A stretch of 50,923 nucleotides of DNA from contig SHWC01000010.1 in the NCBI GenBank assembly GCA_009691045.1, positions 1 through 50,923 of the forward strand. The letters run 5' to 3'. The position numbers were made by a program, and so were the translations under genes. Positions 10,148-19,979 of the stretch are shown here, in pieces. Under the pieces are notes generated by a model. It made no database searches, was not told the DNA's origin, and saw nothing but the letters and a program-made list of their open reading frames with translations. The DNA comes from Alphaproteobacteria bacterium. Its GTDB lineage: Bacteria > Pseudomonadota > Alphaproteobacteria > UBA828. Each line of letters starts with the position of its first letter. Position 1 is the first letter of the stretch.

Positions 10148-11290
10148 TTAGGTCGGTTTGTTCGATCCCGCGGCCGGCGCCGCCGGTACCAAGCCAAGCG
10201 TCTTGAGCTGGCGCGCGATCACCAATTTTTCATCGAACAGGCTAAGCGCGCGATCACGCCCCGCCGCGCCAAACCGCACACGGAGCGAAGGGTCGGCAAT
10301 CAGCCGCGCGAGCGCGCCGCGCAAGGCGGCGCTATTTTTGACCGGTACAAGAAGGCCGGTTTCCTCGGGCACGACTTCTTCGCGGGAGCCGCGCACGTCG
10401 GTAGCAACCACGGGAAGGCCTGCGATCATCGCCTCGATGATCGAGCGCGGCATGCCTTCGCGGTGCGAGGGTAGAACGAAAATATCGGCCGCGCGGAGCA
10501 GCTCGGGCACATCGCTGCGATGGCCGAGCAATTTGATATTCGCGATTTCAGGCGCGGGCGCGACGGCCTTGGCGTGATCGCTGGCCAAACGCTCGCCCGC
10601 GACCCAAAGCTCGGCATCGAGCCCGCCCACCGCTTGGAACAATTCGGGAAAGCCTTTTTCCGCGACCAAGCGACCGACCGCCAGCACGACGACCTTGTCT
10701 TGCGGCGTACCGAGGGCCGCGCGCAATGCCTGGCGTGCCTGGCCGCCATCGCTTGCGGGATGAAACCGCGCGACATCGACGCCATTGCCGATCGCTTCGA
10801 TCACGCCGCCTTTACAGAGGCGATAGCGCTCGGCTGCCTCGGCATCTTCCTCGGCCTGGGTGAACAGCACATCGGTCATGCGGCCGCCGAGCCATTCGAG
10901 CCCAATCACGGGCCACCGCTTCCAGGCCGGCATGCGGTCGTGGAAATAAAATCCATGCGCCGTATAGGCAATGCGCGGTACGCGCGCCCGGCGCGCGGCC
11001 AGGCGTCCAATCAAGGCCGCGATGGGTGTGTGAACGTGCACGAGGTCGAAGGCCTCGGCGCGACAAAGCTGCACCAAGGCCTCGAAGGCGCGACGGTGGC
11101 TGAGTACGTTGAAATTGCGCTCGATCGGGACCACGACCGTGCGAAAGCCCCGCGCATTGACCGCTTGCAGCCACGGGCCATCGGCACACACGCCGACCAC
11201 CTCATGACCGGCCGCGCGCTCGGCCTCCATCAGCGGCAAAATGAAGTGAAATAGCGTGAAATCGACCGCGCAGATTTGACAGATTTTCAT
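10148..11290 (-). CDS. Glycosyltransferase family 4 protein
   Basis: This 380-aa GT-B glycosyltransferase starts MKICQICAVDFTLFHFILPL, the form seen in PglA/EpsF-like transferases of exopolysaccharide loci. The donor-binding half contains AVGRLVAEKGFPELFQAV and the E-x7-E motif in FVLPSHREGMPRSIIEAM followed by GLPVVATDVRGSREEVV. No signal peptide or membrane helix is evident, so it probably acts at the inner face of the membrane. It ends 6 nt from the convergent heparinase gene and starts 7 nt after asnB on the same strand. The sugar donor cannot be deduced. Confidence 0.9.
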   Translation of the reverse strand: MKICQICAVDFTLFHFILPLMEAERAAGHEVVGVCADGPWLQAVNARGFRTVVVPIERNFNVLSHRRAFEALVQLCRAEAFDLVHVHTPIAALIGRLAARRARVPRIAYTAHGFYFHDRMPAWKRWPVIGLEWLGGRMTDVLFTQAEEDAEAAERYRLCKGGVIEAIGNGVDVARFHPASDGGQARQALRAALGTPQDKVVVLAVGRLVAEKGFPELFQAVGGLDAELWVAGERLASDHAKAVAPAPEIANIKLLGHRSDVPELLRAADIFVLPSHREGMPRSIIEAMIAGLPVVATDVRGSREEVVPEETGLLVPVKNSAALRGALARLIADPSLRVRFGAAGRDRALSLFDEKLVIARQLKTLGLVPAAPAAGSNKPT

Positions 11291-11297
11291 GATGCTC

Positions 11298-13193
11298 TCA
11301 GCTCAAGCCAGGCCGATGATGGTCACACCAGGCTTGAAATGCGATTAACGCCCAAAGCGGCCCCGAGGCGTCGCGCCGACCGGCCTTGAGGGCTCGGTGC
11401 CAGGATTGCGGCAAATCGGGCCGAAACAGGCCCTGGCGCTTGAGCCGGGCGGGGTCGATGGCGCGCCGGCAGAGATCGTCGAGCTCATTGGTAAGCCAGC
11501 TAGTGATGGGCAATTCGAAGCCCTTTTTGGGGCGGGAAAAGACCTCGGCCGGCAGGCGATCGGTGAAGGCGCGGCGCAGGATTCGTTTCCCCTCGCCGGC
11601 TGCGAGCTTGAAGCCACCCGGCATGGCGGCGGCGCATTCGACCACGCGGTGATCGAGAAATGGACTGCGGACTTCGAGGCTGTTCGCCATGCTCATGCGG
11701 TCGACCTTGACCAGCATATCCGACGGCAGAGAAAGACCGAGATCAGCATGCAGCATTTGGTTGATCGGGTCGTCATCGCGCGCATCGGCGCGTCGTGCCG
11801 CGATGATGGCTTCAAGCGCCGGCGAAGGCAGCGATTGCACGGCGAGCTGATTGAGGGTGTCGCTCGACATCAAGCGCAGCCAACCGGTCTGGCGACCGAT
11901 TTCATCCTTGCCGGCTTCGGCGACAAAGCGGCGTAGACGCCTTGCTTGCTCAAGCAGGCGAACGCTTTTGCGCTCGGGCAATAGGCGCGCGAGCGGCTCG
12001 ATCAGGCCGGTTCGCAGTAACCGCGGCAGGGCCTGATAGTGTTTCGCCATCAGCTCGCCCTGATATTTTCGATAGCCGCCAAACACCTCATCGCCGCCAT
12101 CGCCGGAGAGCGCGACCGTTACATGCCGGCGTGTTTCGCGCGACAATATGAATGTCGGCAGAGCCGATGAATCGGCGAATGGTTCGTCGAGCCCTTCGAA
12201 CATCGCATCGAGCGCGGCGAGCGCATTCTTCGGCGCGATTTCGATGGCGGTGTGATTGGTACCGAGATGGTGCGCGACCTCGGCGGCAGCTGGCCGTTCC
12301 TCATAATAATCGGCAGCCCCGGCAAAGCCGACCGTGAAGCTTTGCACGCGGCCGGTTTGACGCACCATCGAGGCCGCGATCAATGCCGAATCGATGCCGC
12401 CGGACAGGAAGACGCCAAGCGGCACGTCGGCAATCAAGCGCGACGACACCGCCGCATCGAAGCGGCTGACGAGATCGCGCGCGGCCAGCGCTTCATCCGC
12501 GTAACGAGGCGGGCGCGTGGCGGCAAGATCATACCAACGCCGCATGTCCATGCCGGTCGCCGAAAAGCGGGCGAGATGACCGGGTGGCAATTTGTGTACG
12601 TCGGTCGCGATCGAATAAGGCTCGGGCACCCAGCCGAGCGACAAATAGAGCGCCAGCGATTCGGGGTCGAGCGGCTGGGACGCGCCGACCATGGCCTCTA
12701 GCGCGAGGAGGTCAGAGCCAAAGGCGAGGCGCTGGCCGACATGATGATAGAGCAAAGGCTTCTTGCCGAAGCGGTCGCGCGCCAAAACGACGTCTTGCGC
12801 GATGGGGTCGTACAACACGAAGGCAAACATGCCCTCAAGCTTCGGCAACAAGGCCTCGCCCCACTCCTTCCAACCGGCGAGCAGAACTTCGGTGTCCCCC
12901 GCGCTTTCGAAGCGATGGCCGCTTGCCTCGAGCGATCGGCGGAGTGCTGGAAAATTATAGACCTCGCCATTATAGGCAATGACGCGACCATGCCGGGCCA
13001 TGGGCAGAGTCGCCGCGCCGCTCAAATCCTGAATCGCGAGACGCGTGTTAGCAAAGGCCGCGACCCGATCGACATAACGGCCTGCGAAATCGGGGCCACG
13101 CGGCTTCAGGCGCGCAAGCGCGCGATCGATCCGAGGCTCGACCATCGCGCGGTCAAGCCCGCGCCAATCGATCAGGCCCGCAATGCCGCACAT
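11298..13193 (-). CDS. asnB: Asparagine synthase (glutamine-hydrolysing)
   Basis: This 631-aa protein has the N-terminal glutamine amidotransferase domain with the nucleophile Cys2 (MCGIAGLIDW) and glutamine-site YNGEVYN at 74-80. The synthetase domain has the PP-loop SGGIDS (264-269) and the conserved ALSGDGGDEVFGGY and EVRSPFLDHRVVE segments. It is full length with all key residues. Such AsnB copies are frequent in polysaccharide loci (the XrtA/EPS type), where they may amidate a uronic acid or a peptide instead of making free asparagine. That alternative is inference from location: it lies between two GT4 genes, 3 nt and 7 nt away. Confidence 0.92.
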   Translation of the reverse strand: MCGIAGLIDWRGLDRAMVEPRIDRALARLKPRGPDFAGRYVDRVAAFANTRLAIQDLSGAATLPMARHGRVIAYNGEVYNFPALRRSLEASGHRFESAGDTEVLLAGWKEWGEALLPKLEGMFAFVLYDPIAQDVVLARDRFGKKPLLYHHVGQRLAFGSDLLALEAMVGASQPLDPESLALYLSLGWVPEPYSIATDVHKLPPGHLARFSATGMDMRRWYDLAATRPPRYADEALAARDLVSRFDAAVSSRLIADVPLGVFLSGGIDSALIAASMVRQTGRVQSFTVGFAGAADYYEERPAAAEVAHHLGTNHTAIEIAPKNALAALDAMFEGLDEPFADSSALPTFILSRETRRHVTVALSGDGGDEVFGGYRKYQGELMAKHYQALPRLLRTGLIEPLARLLPERKSVRLLEQARRLRRFVAEAGKDEIGRQTGWLRLMSSDTLNQLAVQSLPSPALEAIIAARRADARDDDPINQMLHADLGLSLPSDMLVKVDRMSMANSLEVRSPFLDHRVVECAAAMPGGFKLAAGEGKRILRRAFTDRLPAEVFSRPKKGFELPITSWLTNELDDLCRRAIDPARLKRQGLFRPDLPQSWHRALKAGRRDASGPLWALIAFQAWCDHHRPGLS

Positions 13194-13196
13194 GCT

Positions 13197-14303
13197 CTAG
13201 AGCGACGCGTAAAGCGATTCGTAGGCACTGATCATTCGTGCCATCGAGAACTCATCGACGATGCGCTGACGCGCGGCGGCGCGGCGTGCCGCGCGGGCCT
13301 CGGCCGGCTCATCAAGCAGTTTTCGAATGGCCGCGGCCAAGGCTTGTGGCTCACGCGGCGGCACGATCACGCCACAATCGCCGACAATGCGTCGTGCATC
13401 GCCCACATCACTGGCCACGGGCGGCAGGCCGCAGGCCATGCCCTCAGCCAGCGCGTTCGAAAAACCTTCGCCAAACGCCGAGGGCAACACGATGAGATCG
13501 CCAACGCTCAACAGATCTGCAACGTCGGTGCGGCGGCCGAGGGCGAGCACCGATTTGTGGGGCGGTAATTTTTGCGTGCCAACTCCGATCAGGAGCGCTT
13601 GAACACCCGGCAACAGATCGAGCGCTGCATAGAGCGTCTTATGATCCTTCATCGGATCGACCCGCGCGACATGAACGATCACAGGCGTCTCGGGCGCCAG
13701 ACCGAGCGAGGAACGAAGGCGCGCACGCGCCCCGGGGTTCGGTCGAAAATGCTCGGAATCGATGCCATTTTCGATCAGGGCGAAGCGTCTTGGGCGATAG
13801 CCGAGCGCCTCGTGAGCGATACGGCCGGCGGTCGAATTGATCACGATCACATCCGGCTGATGGGAAAGGAGCGCGCCAATGCGCACCGAGAGGCGCAGGC
13901 CCCAACTATAATGGGCGAGATCAAGATCGGAGCAGCGTATGTTCCAGACCAGCTTGGTGGCGCGGCGGCGGCCCGAACACCTAAGCACGGCGAGGGCCGT
14001 GAGATCGGCATGGTAGAGCCAGCTTTGCACGACGCGCGGTTTTTCACAGTTAATATAATCCCACAACCGAAGCAGGCCGCCGAATCTCAGCGAGTATCGC
14101 CTCATGCCAAGATCCCGCACGGCGACACCGGCATCCAAGAGATGGGCGCGTATCATACCGCCCGCTTTCAGCGATACCACCCGATGATCGGCCCCCTTGG
14201 CCCGCATGGCGATGAGCAATTGCGCGAGTTGTGTTTCAGCACCACCCGAATCAAGACTGGTGATCACGTGCATGACGCGCGGGCGGCCCTCTGTTAGCGT
14301 CAT
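13197..14303 (-). CDS. Glycosyltransferase family 4 protein
   Basis: This is a GT-B transferase of about 368 aa with the start VMHVITSLDSGGAETQLAQLL, a common pattern of EPS GT4 enzymes. It also has VIVHVARVDPMKDHKTLYAAL, and the E-x7-E motif in EGFSNALAEGMACGLPPVASDVGDARRIVGD (family donor site). I prefer ATG 14303 to a GTG at 14318 because it leaves a normal short N-terminus. It begins the three-gene unit GT4-asnB-GT4 and diverges from a methyltransferase gene at 14345. The donor and acceptor are unknown. Confidence 0.9.
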   Translation of the reverse strand: MTLTEGRPRVMHVITSLDSGGAETQLAQLLIAMRAKGADHRVVSLKAGGMIRAHLLDAGVAVRDLGMRRYSLRFGGLLRLWDYINCEKPRVVQSWLYHADLTALAVLRCSGRRRATKLVWNIRCSDLDLAHYSWGLRLSVRIGALLSHQPDVIVINSTAGRIAHEALGYRPRRFALIENGIDSEHFRPNPGARARLRSSLGLAPETPVIVHVARVDPMKDHKTLYAALDLLPGVQALLIGVGTQKLPPHKSVLALGRRTDVADLLSVGDLIVLPSAFGEGFSNALAEGMACGLPPVASDVGDARRIVGDCGVIVPPREPQALAAAIRKLLDEPAEARAARRAAARQRIVDEFSMARMISAYESLYASL

Positions 14304-14344
14304 GACGCCATGACCCACGCCCCGCGCCGCACGATCACGCCCCC

Positions 14345-15295
14345 ATGAGTCTGAAGAGCCTCGTGCGGCGGAGCCTCTGGCTCACCTGCCTCTATTATGT
14401 GATCGACGATCGACGGGCCGCACGGCGCTTGGCGCGAGGTCAGCTTGAGACGCGCTCGGGCAGAAGGCATGACGCGCTCGCGCTCGATCAATCGCTTGGT
14501 TATATCGATCGCGTCTATGACGATTATTGCCGCTATGGCGGGGTCACGCGGTTCGAGGGCCGCGTCGTCGAGATTGGGCCGGGCGATAATTTTGGTGTCG
14601 CATTGCGCTTGTTGGCCGGCGGAGCGAGAGAAATTCATGCCGTCGATCGCTATATCCCTAAACGCGACGCGGCGGCGCAACAGCGAATTTATGAGGCGCT
14701 CGCAAGCCGACCGGGCTTTGCCGCGCTGTTCGACGGGCCACCCGGGGAACAGACGATTCGCGGGCTTCGCTATCATCAGGGCACGCCGGCGGAGACGTTC
14801 TTTCACGATACGCCCGAACATTACGACGCGATCGTCTCGCGCGCTGTGCTCGAGCATTTGTACGACCCGCTCGCCGCGCTCGATGACATGGTACGCGCGT
14901 TGAAGCCAGGCGGCCTCATGATCCACCGCATTGATTTGCGCGACCATGGCATGTTCGCGGAGCGCCACAAGCTGACCTTTTTGACCATTCCATCCTGGCT
15001 CTATCGAATGATGACGCGCGCCTCCGGCCGGCCCAATCGCGTGTTGATGCCGGCCTATCGCGATTGGCTCAAGCGCTCGGGCCTTGATGGCAGCCTCCGC
15101 ATCAGTCGCCTCGTGGGGCTGGCGGATGAAATCGAACCGGTTTCGCTTGAAGCGCTCGACCCCGCGATGAAGGCGCGCGCACACGACGCGGTGCGCGCCA
15201 TTCGACCGATTCTTGCCGCGCCTTTTCGTCCGCTCGACGATGATTCGCTCGCGGCGAGCGGCATCGTGTTGGTCGCGCGCAAGCCCGATCACTGA
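14345..15295 (+). CDS. Class I SAM-dependent methyltransferase
   Basis: This 316-aa protein contains a Rossmann methyltransferase core: motif I VVEIGPGDNFGVAL (about residues 77-90), an acidic residue ending strand 2 in HAVDRY, and the later strand/turn MVRALKPGGLMIHRIDL. An N-terminal helical extension (SLKSLVRRSLWLTCLYYVIDDRRAARRL) is moderately hydrophobic but not a clear membrane segment. It is the only plus-strand gene between two minus-strand glycan operons. It ends with a 7-nt convergent overlap with the next GT4 gene. The likely substrate is a sugar or sugar nucleotide, judged only from context. Confidence 0.82.
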   Translation: MSLKSLVRRSLWLTCLYYVIDDRRAARRLARGQLETRSGRRHDALALDQSLGYIDRVYDDYCRYGGVTRFEGRVVEIGPGDNFGVALRLLAGGAREIHAVDRYIPKRDAAAQQRIYEALASRPGFAALFDGPPGEQTIRGLRYHQGTPAETFFHDTPEHYDAIVSRAVLEHLYDPLAALDDMVRALKPGGLMIHRIDLRDHGMFAERHKLTFLTIPSWLYRMMTRASGRPNRVLMPAYRDWLKRSGLDGSLRISRLVGLADEIEPVSLEALDPAMKARAHDAVRAIRPILAAPFRPLDDDSLAASGIVLVARKPDH

Positions 15296-16371
15296 GACTT
15301 GCCTTCGATTATTTGGGTCAACCGACTGGCGACGATGTGCGGCTCATAGCCTGACGGCAAGAGGCTCGGGCGCGGTGCGGTCACCGGATCTGGCCTAACC
15401 GCTCGCATGGCTGCGATGAAGAGCTCCCCTGCTTCGGCGATTGTCACCGCGCCCGGGGCTGCGCTGGCGGCCAGTTCGGCAATACCTCCGGCCTCGGGCG
15501 TGGCAATCACAGGCGTGCCAAGCGCGAGCGCCTCGAGCGCGGCGTTCGCCTGGCCTTCCCAACGCGAAGGCAAGAGGAACGCATCGGCCCCCGCATAATG
15601 GGGGAATGGATTGGGCGTGAACCCGCCGAACCGCACGCGCATGGTAAGCCCTTGCGAGGCCGCTTGGGCGCGATGTTTACCGCCATCGGGGCCGTCGCCT
15701 AAAATGGTGAGCACCGTATCGGGCGGTAAATGAGTCATCATGTCGATCAAGCGATCGAAGCCTTTTTGATGGGTCAAGCGCCCCGAGGTGACGAAGCGAA
15801 GACCCTCGCCCGGTTCACGTTGGGGCGATGCGGCGTCGGATCTCAGCGTTGAACCATCAATCGGGTTCGGCAATGAGACCAGATTGTCAGTCGGCACGCC
15901 GATCAGATCACGAAGCTCGTGCGCCGTGGTGTGTGCGTTATAGAGCACGGCATCGGCCCTAGGATAATACCAATGATAGGCAAGGCGCATGGTCATCGGG
16001 CATGGCGCGGCCGCGATGCTGATGCTCGGCCGATTGGCCTCGCGCAGGATGAGACGCGGCCGGCCCTTGAGCAACGGGCGAAGCGCGAGAAGCGCGATGT
16101 TGACATAACCGAGCGTCGAGACGATGGCATCGGGCCGCTCGCGACGCAGCAAGCGCACGAGGGCCGGGATCGCTTGGCGCAGACGCGGTTGCGCCAAATC
16201 GATGAGCGGCTGATTCTTGGGCACCAAGGCCGCGAGCGGCCCTTTGGCATTGAGCACGATCAGAATTGGCTGAATTCGCGTGCGATCGATGGCGCCAAGC
16301 AGGGTCAGCACAACGCGCTCGGCGCCGCCACCGGCCAAGGACGGCAAAATGAACACAGCTCGCAAGGTCAT
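15289..16371 (-). CDS. Glycosyltransferase family 4 protein
   Basis: This 360-aa GT4 enzyme is last in the twelve-gene minus-strand operon. Motifs include the N-terminal FILPSLAGGGAERVVLTLL (a frequent GT4 start), FVTSGRLTHQKGFDRLIDMM, LGDGPDGGKHR and the E-x7-E region FLLPSRWEGQANAALEALALGTPVIATPEAGG. Its start codon overlaps the stop of the upstream GT4 gene by four bases, implying translational coupling. Specificity is not evident. Confidence 0.9.
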   Translation of the reverse strand: MTLRAVFILPSLAGGGAERVVLTLLGAIDRTRIQPILIVLNAKGPLAALVPKNQPLIDLAQPRLRQAIPALVRLLRRERPDAIVSTLGYVNIALLALRPLLKGRPRLILREANRPSISIAAAPCPMTMRLAYHWYYPRADAVLYNAHTTAHELRDLIGVPTDNLVSLPNPIDGSTLRSDAASPQREPGEGLRFVTSGRLTHQKGFDRLIDMMTHLPPDTVLTILGDGPDGGKHRAQAASQGLTMRVRFGGFTPNPFPHYAGADAFLLPSRWEGQANAALEALALGTPVIATPEAGGIAELAASAAPGAVTIAEAGELFIAAMRAVRPDPVTAPRPSLLPSGYEPHIVASRLTQIIEGKSQ

Positions 16372-17564
16372 GCGGCGCCGCTTGCCGCGTCACGCCACAC
16401 GGCAAGCAAATCGGCGGCGCGCGCTTGACCGTCGCACAGCGAAAGAACCCGTGCGCGACCGTTGGCGCCAAGTTGCGCGGCCAGAGCGCGATCATCGACG
16501 AGGCGAATAATGGCGTCGGCCGCCGCGCTTGTGCTGTATGGCGCGAGCAAGATTCCGGTGATCCCGGTTTCGACAAAGCGGCCATAGCGGCCGGTTGCGA
16601 TAACTGGCTTGCCGGAAGCGAGGGCCTCAAGCACGTCGCGCCCCCACGGGTTATCTTCGCGGCTCGGCCGAATCAAGGCGTGTACGCCGGCGAGGACACG
16701 TTCGGGTTCCGCCACATGACCCAGGAACATCATCACATCGTCAAGCCCGCGCGCTTTGGCCAGCTGATCGAGGCTGGTCGCGTTTGGATCGGCGCCCTTC
16801 AAGGCGCGGGGAAGACGGCCCTTCATGCGCATATCGCCAGCGATCACCAGGCGAATATCGGTTCGGCCGCGGCGTTTTAATTCAGCGGCGATATCGAGCA
16901 GCCGGTCGGTACCCCGCACGAGCGCGAAATTGGCGAGCGCCGCGACCGTGAAGCAGCCATCTTGCGGTATCGCGGCATGAGGCGTGACGCCCGCATCCGG
17001 CGGGCGGGCGATGTTGTAGATCACGCGCCCGTGGGCGGCCTCGCCGCCAAGACGGATGAAATTATCGCGTTCATTTTCCGTGATGAAGACGAGGCGCTTG
17101 CTCGAGCGCGCCATGAGGCGCGTTTGACAGCGGGCGATGGGTGAGGCGACGAGATTGGTCCGCACATGCATCACGATCGGCGTCTTGCTGCGACGCTTCA
17201 GCCAATGAGCCAGCAGATAGAGGCTTTCGTGGTTGAGATGAACGAGATCGGACGCGTTGGCGGCATCGAGCAATTGTGCCAAAAATGGCCGCGCGCGCCA
17301 AAACGCCAAAGCGACGCGAAGCAGGCCGTAGAGACTGCGCGAGAGGCGAGGCAGTGCCGTCGTTCGCGGCATTAGCGGCGCGGCCTGGCAGGCGATGCCA
17401 AGCGCGGCGTAGCGCGCCGCTATGGGACCCTGACGCGCGCACCATATTTTTAGCTCAAGCGCGCTTCGATCCATAGGCGCAATCGATTCATAGAGGCTGC
17501 GCGAGGAGCCGCCGAAGCCCCCCTCGGAATCGAGACAGAGCACTTTAAGCGCCATAGGGTTCAA
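16368..17564 (-). CDS. Glycosyltransferase family 4 protein
   Basis: This 398-aa protein is a GT-B fold glycosyltransferase, more diverged than its neighbours. It opens LKVLCLDSEGGFGGSSRSLYE and its donor-binding end reads LIRPSREDNPWGRDVLEALASGKPVIATGRYGRFVETGITG, where the E-x-x-x-x-x-x-x-E spacing is kept. A middle segment, VAALANFALVRGTDRLLDIAAELKRRG, matches the strand following the domain linker. It overlaps the WbqC gene stop and the next GT4 start by four bases each. Confidence 0.86.
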   Translation of the reverse strand: MNPMALKVLCLDSEGGFGGSSRSLYESIAPMDRSALELKIWCARQGPIAARYAALGIACQAAPLMPRTTALPRLSRSLYGLLRVALAFWRARPFLAQLLDAANASDLVHLNHESLYLLAHWLKRRSKTPIVMHVRTNLVASPIARCQTRLMARSSKRLVFITENERDNFIRLGGEAAHGRVIYNIARPPDAGVTPHAAIPQDGCFTVAALANFALVRGTDRLLDIAAELKRRGRTDIRLVIAGDMRMKGRLPRALKGADPNATSLDQLAKARGLDDVMMFLGHVAEPERVLAGVHALIRPSREDNPWGRDVLEALASGKPVIATGRYGRFVETGITGILLAPYSTSAAADAIIRLVDDRALAAQLGANGRARVLSLCDGQARAADLLAVWRDAASGAA

Positions 17565-18274
17565 TCGGACGCTTCGATCAGCGCGCGCGTGCCATCAACG
17601 CCGAGCGAGAACAAGACATCGACGATGGAGAGGCCCGGCACGAAGACGGCGCTATTGATTTGTGGGTAGGGGCACGGCGTGAAAGTGCTGTAGCGGAGTT
17701 CGATGCCGGCTTCGGCGAATTTGGCGTCGTCTTGATAGGTCGCTCCGCCCTTGCCCGATAAATAAACCGCACCCGGCGCGACCGCTTTGACCAGCGCGAT
17801 GAGACGATCCCCGCCTTCAAGCCCAGCGTCGCCCAATGCGCCATCGCGGATGAATTGTCGTTGGAGGCCGAGCAAAGCGATGAGCCCCTCGACGATGTGA
17901 CGGTTCGCCGCGGCGAGCGAATTTTGCGACGTGCCGATTAGCAGGGCTTCCAGATTTGGAAAGACAGCACGAAAAAATTTGGCGCCGCGATAGGCGCCAT
18001 GGAGGGTGTCGAGATGGCGGCGCGGCCAATCGGCCTCGGCAAAACCAACCGCTTCGATCGACTGGCCCAGCGTTTGCTTGATTGGCTGGGTGAGCCACAC
18101 GGGTTTTCCATCGCGCAGGATTTGAACGCGATTGGTGTAGCTGCCTTTCGAGAACTGCACCGTTTCGAGAAAAACAAAGACGTCGGCTTGCGCGATTTTG
18201 TGGAAATAGCCGAGCCAGGGCAGGTAATTGGGCTGGTGGATGGCGACGACCGGCCGGTCAACCGTTCGCGTCAC
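17561..18274 (-). CDS. WbqC family protein
   Basis: This 237-aa protein belongs to the WbqC-like family found in O-antigen and capsule clusters, whose chemistry is not settled (an amino-acyl or acyl transfer role is often suggested). The signature is at the N-terminus: VVAIHQPNYLPWLGYFHKIA then VFVFLETVQFSKGSYTNRVQI, with the catalytic-looking His and Gln. The C-terminal STFTPCPYPQ and SIVDVLFSLG blocks are also conserved. I chose the GTG at 18274 because it makes a 4-nt overlap with the DegT stop and starts just before the signature. The longer upstream frame lies within that gene. WbqC genes often sit beside DegT aminotransferases, as here. Confidence 0.88.
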   Translation of the reverse strand: MTRTVDRPVVAIHQPNYLPWLGYFHKIAQADVFVFLETVQFSKGSYTNRVQILRDGKPVWLTQPIKQTLGQSIEAVGFAEADWPRRHLDTLHGAYRGAKFFRAVFPNLEALLIGTSQNSLAAANRHIVEGLIALLGLQRQFIRDGALGDAGLEGGDRLIALVKAVAPGAVYLSGKGGATYQDDAKFAEAGIELRYSTFTPCPYPQINSAVFVPGLSIVDVLFSLGVDGTRALIEASD

Positions 18275-19440
18275 CCCTTCACCACCTCGCGGACGGCTTG
18301 AATGATACGGGCGCGGATATCGGGCCGCATATCGGCGTGCATGGGCAGCGCGAGCACGCGTTCCGACAATCGCTCGCTGACCGGCAAGGACCCCTCGCCC
18401 TCGCTCCAACGCTCATAGGCCGGCTGCAAATGCATCGGCCGCGGATAATAGATCGCGGTCGGCACGCCGCGTGCCTTCAACGCCGCCTGCACGTCATCGC
18501 GTCGGTCGACTTGGATCGTATATTGCGCCCAGGCGCTTTCGCGGTCGGGCAGAACGGTCGGCGTCGTGACGCAATCGGAGAGGCCCTCGGTATAGGCGGC
18601 GGCCGTTGCGGCGCGCGCGGCGCGGTCATGATCGACCACATTGATCTTGGCCAGCAACACCGCCGCTTGAAGAGAATCGAGGCGGCTATTGAGGCCGATG
18701 CGAACAATCTCGTATTTCGCATCGCCCGTGCCATGGCCGCGAATGGAGCGATAGGTTGCGGCGCGCGCACCATCCATGGTGAACAGAGCGCCGCCATCGC
18801 CATAACAGCCGAGCGGCTTCGAGGGGAAGAAACTGGTGGTCGAGACCGGCGCGAGAGCACCCGCCACGCGGCCCTTATAACGCGCGCCGAAACTTTGCGC
18901 GGCATCCGCGATCAACAATAGTTTCTCGGCCTCGCACAGCGGCGCGAGGCAGTCATAATCCGCCGGTTGGCCGAACAGATCGACCGCGATCAGCGCGCAC
19001 GGCTTCAAGGCGCCCTTTTGGCGCACCTTTTTGATTTGCCGCTCGAGGTCATCGATATCGAGCAAGAACGTGCGCTCGTCGACATCGACGAAGATCGGCG
19101 TCGCGCCGATCAAGGCCGCGGCCTCGGCGGTTGCCGTAAACGTGAAAGACGGCAAAAACACCGCATCGCCCGGCCCAATGCCAGCTTCCATCAAGGCGAT
19201 GGTCAGCGCATCGGTGCCATTGGCACAGGTCACCACATGCGACGCGCCGGTATAAGACATCAGGCGTCGCTCGAACTCCTGAACCTCGGGCCCCAACACA
19301 AAGGCGCCATGCTCTAGAACGCGCGCGAGGCGAATATCGATCTGGGTGCGCAGCCGCGCGTGCTGCGCCTTCAAATCGAAAAAGCTGATCGGCTCGTCGG
19401 CCGGTTCAGACGATGGCGACAAGGCCGTGATCGGTTTCAC
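18271..19440 (-). CDS. DegT/DnrJ/EryC1/StrS aminotransferase (WbpE-like)
   Basis: This 389-aa PLP enzyme transfers an amino group to a keto-sugar nucleotide. The PLP lysine is in [16 protein letters not shown]. Other family blocks are [48 protein letters not shown] and HLFGQPAD-like [11 protein letters not shown]. The sequence is closest in style to WbpE/WlbC, which makes UDP-2-acetamido-3-amino-glucuronate, and it is flanked by WbpD- and WbpB-like genes. The start is GTG at 19440, giving a 35-nt overlap with the acetyltransferase gene. TTG at 19422 is an alternative. The exact sugar is inferred from the set of neighbours. Confidence 0.88.
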   Translation of the reverse strand: MKPITALSPSSEPADEPISFFDLKAQHARLRTQIDIRLARVLEHGAFVLGPEVQEFERRLMSYTGASHVVTCANGTDALTIALMEAGIGPGDAVFLPSFTFTATAEAAALIGATPIFVDVDERTFLLDIDDLERQIKKVRQKGALKPCALIAVDLFGQPADYDCLAPLCEAEKLLLIADAAQSFGARYKGRVAGALAPVSTTSFFPSKPLGCYGDGGALFTMDGARAATYRSIRGHGTGDAKYEIVRIGLNSRLDSLQAAVLLAKINVVDHDRAARAATAAAYTEGLSDCVTTPTVLPDRESAWAQYTIQVDRRDDVQAALKARGVPTAIYYPRPMHLQPAYERWSEGEGSLPVSERLSERVLALPMHADMRPDIRARIIQAVREVVKG

Positions 19441-19972
19441 GATAAATTTCTCCGGTACGAGGACATTTTAGATCGGCGCCGAGCACATCGCCCGCGCGGC
19501 TCACCCAGCCGCGCTCACGCGCCGGGTTGCCGACGACAAGGGCATGATCCCTGACGTCGCGCGTCACCACGGCGCCCGCGCCAATCATGGCGTAGCGGCC
19601 AATGGTGACGCCACAAATTACCGTGGCGTTGGCGCCAATGGTAGCGCCACGCTTGACCAAGGTTGGCAAAAATTCGCTTTTTCGCTCGACGAAGGCACGC
19701 GGCGTCAACACGTTAGTGAACACACAGGAGGGGCCGCAAAACACCTCGTCCTCGAGCGTGACCCCGGTATAAACCGCGACATTGTTTTGCAATTTACAGC
19801 CATCGCCAATGACGACGTCGGGGCCGACCATCACATTCTGCCCAAGCACACAACGCTCACCGAGACGCGCCTTGGCCATGACATGACAGAAATGCCAAAT
19901 CTTGGTGCCAGCCCCAATCAGCGCGCCATCGGCCACGATCGCGCTTGGGTGGATAAAGACGGGTGCCCCCAT
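19406..19972 (-). CDS. Left-handed beta-helix N-acetyltransferase (WbpD-like)
   Basis: This 188-aa protein is a hexapeptide-repeat acyltransferase. It opens [20 protein letters not shown] followed by WHFCHV, the hallmark of WbpD/WlbB, which acetylates the 3-amino group of UDP-2-acetamido-3-amino-glucuronate using acetyl-CoA. Further blocks are [44 protein letters not shown] and [17 protein letters not shown], plus [16 protein letters not shown]. The length matches the family. It lies 7 nt after the Gfo/Idh/MocA gene and overlaps the aminotransferase gene, so the three sugar-modifying steps are in one transcript. Confidence 0.9.
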   Translation of the reverse strand: MGAPVFIHPSAIVADGALIGAGTKIWHFCHVMAKARLGERCVLGQNVMVGPDVVIGDGCKLQNNVAVYTGVTLEDEVFCGPSCVFTNVLTPRAFVERKSEFLPTLVKRGATIGANATVICGVTIGRYAMIGAGAVVTRDVRDHALVVGNPARERGWVSRAGDVLGADLKCPRTGEIYRETDHGLVAIV

Positions 19973-19979
19973 GGCCGGA

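Noticed and set aside
18271-19440. DegT aminotransferase as the missing AEP transaminase
   Set aside because: Its motifs and neighbours fit a sugar-nucleotide aminotransferase (WbpE type). AEP transaminases are class V enzymes of a different fold type.
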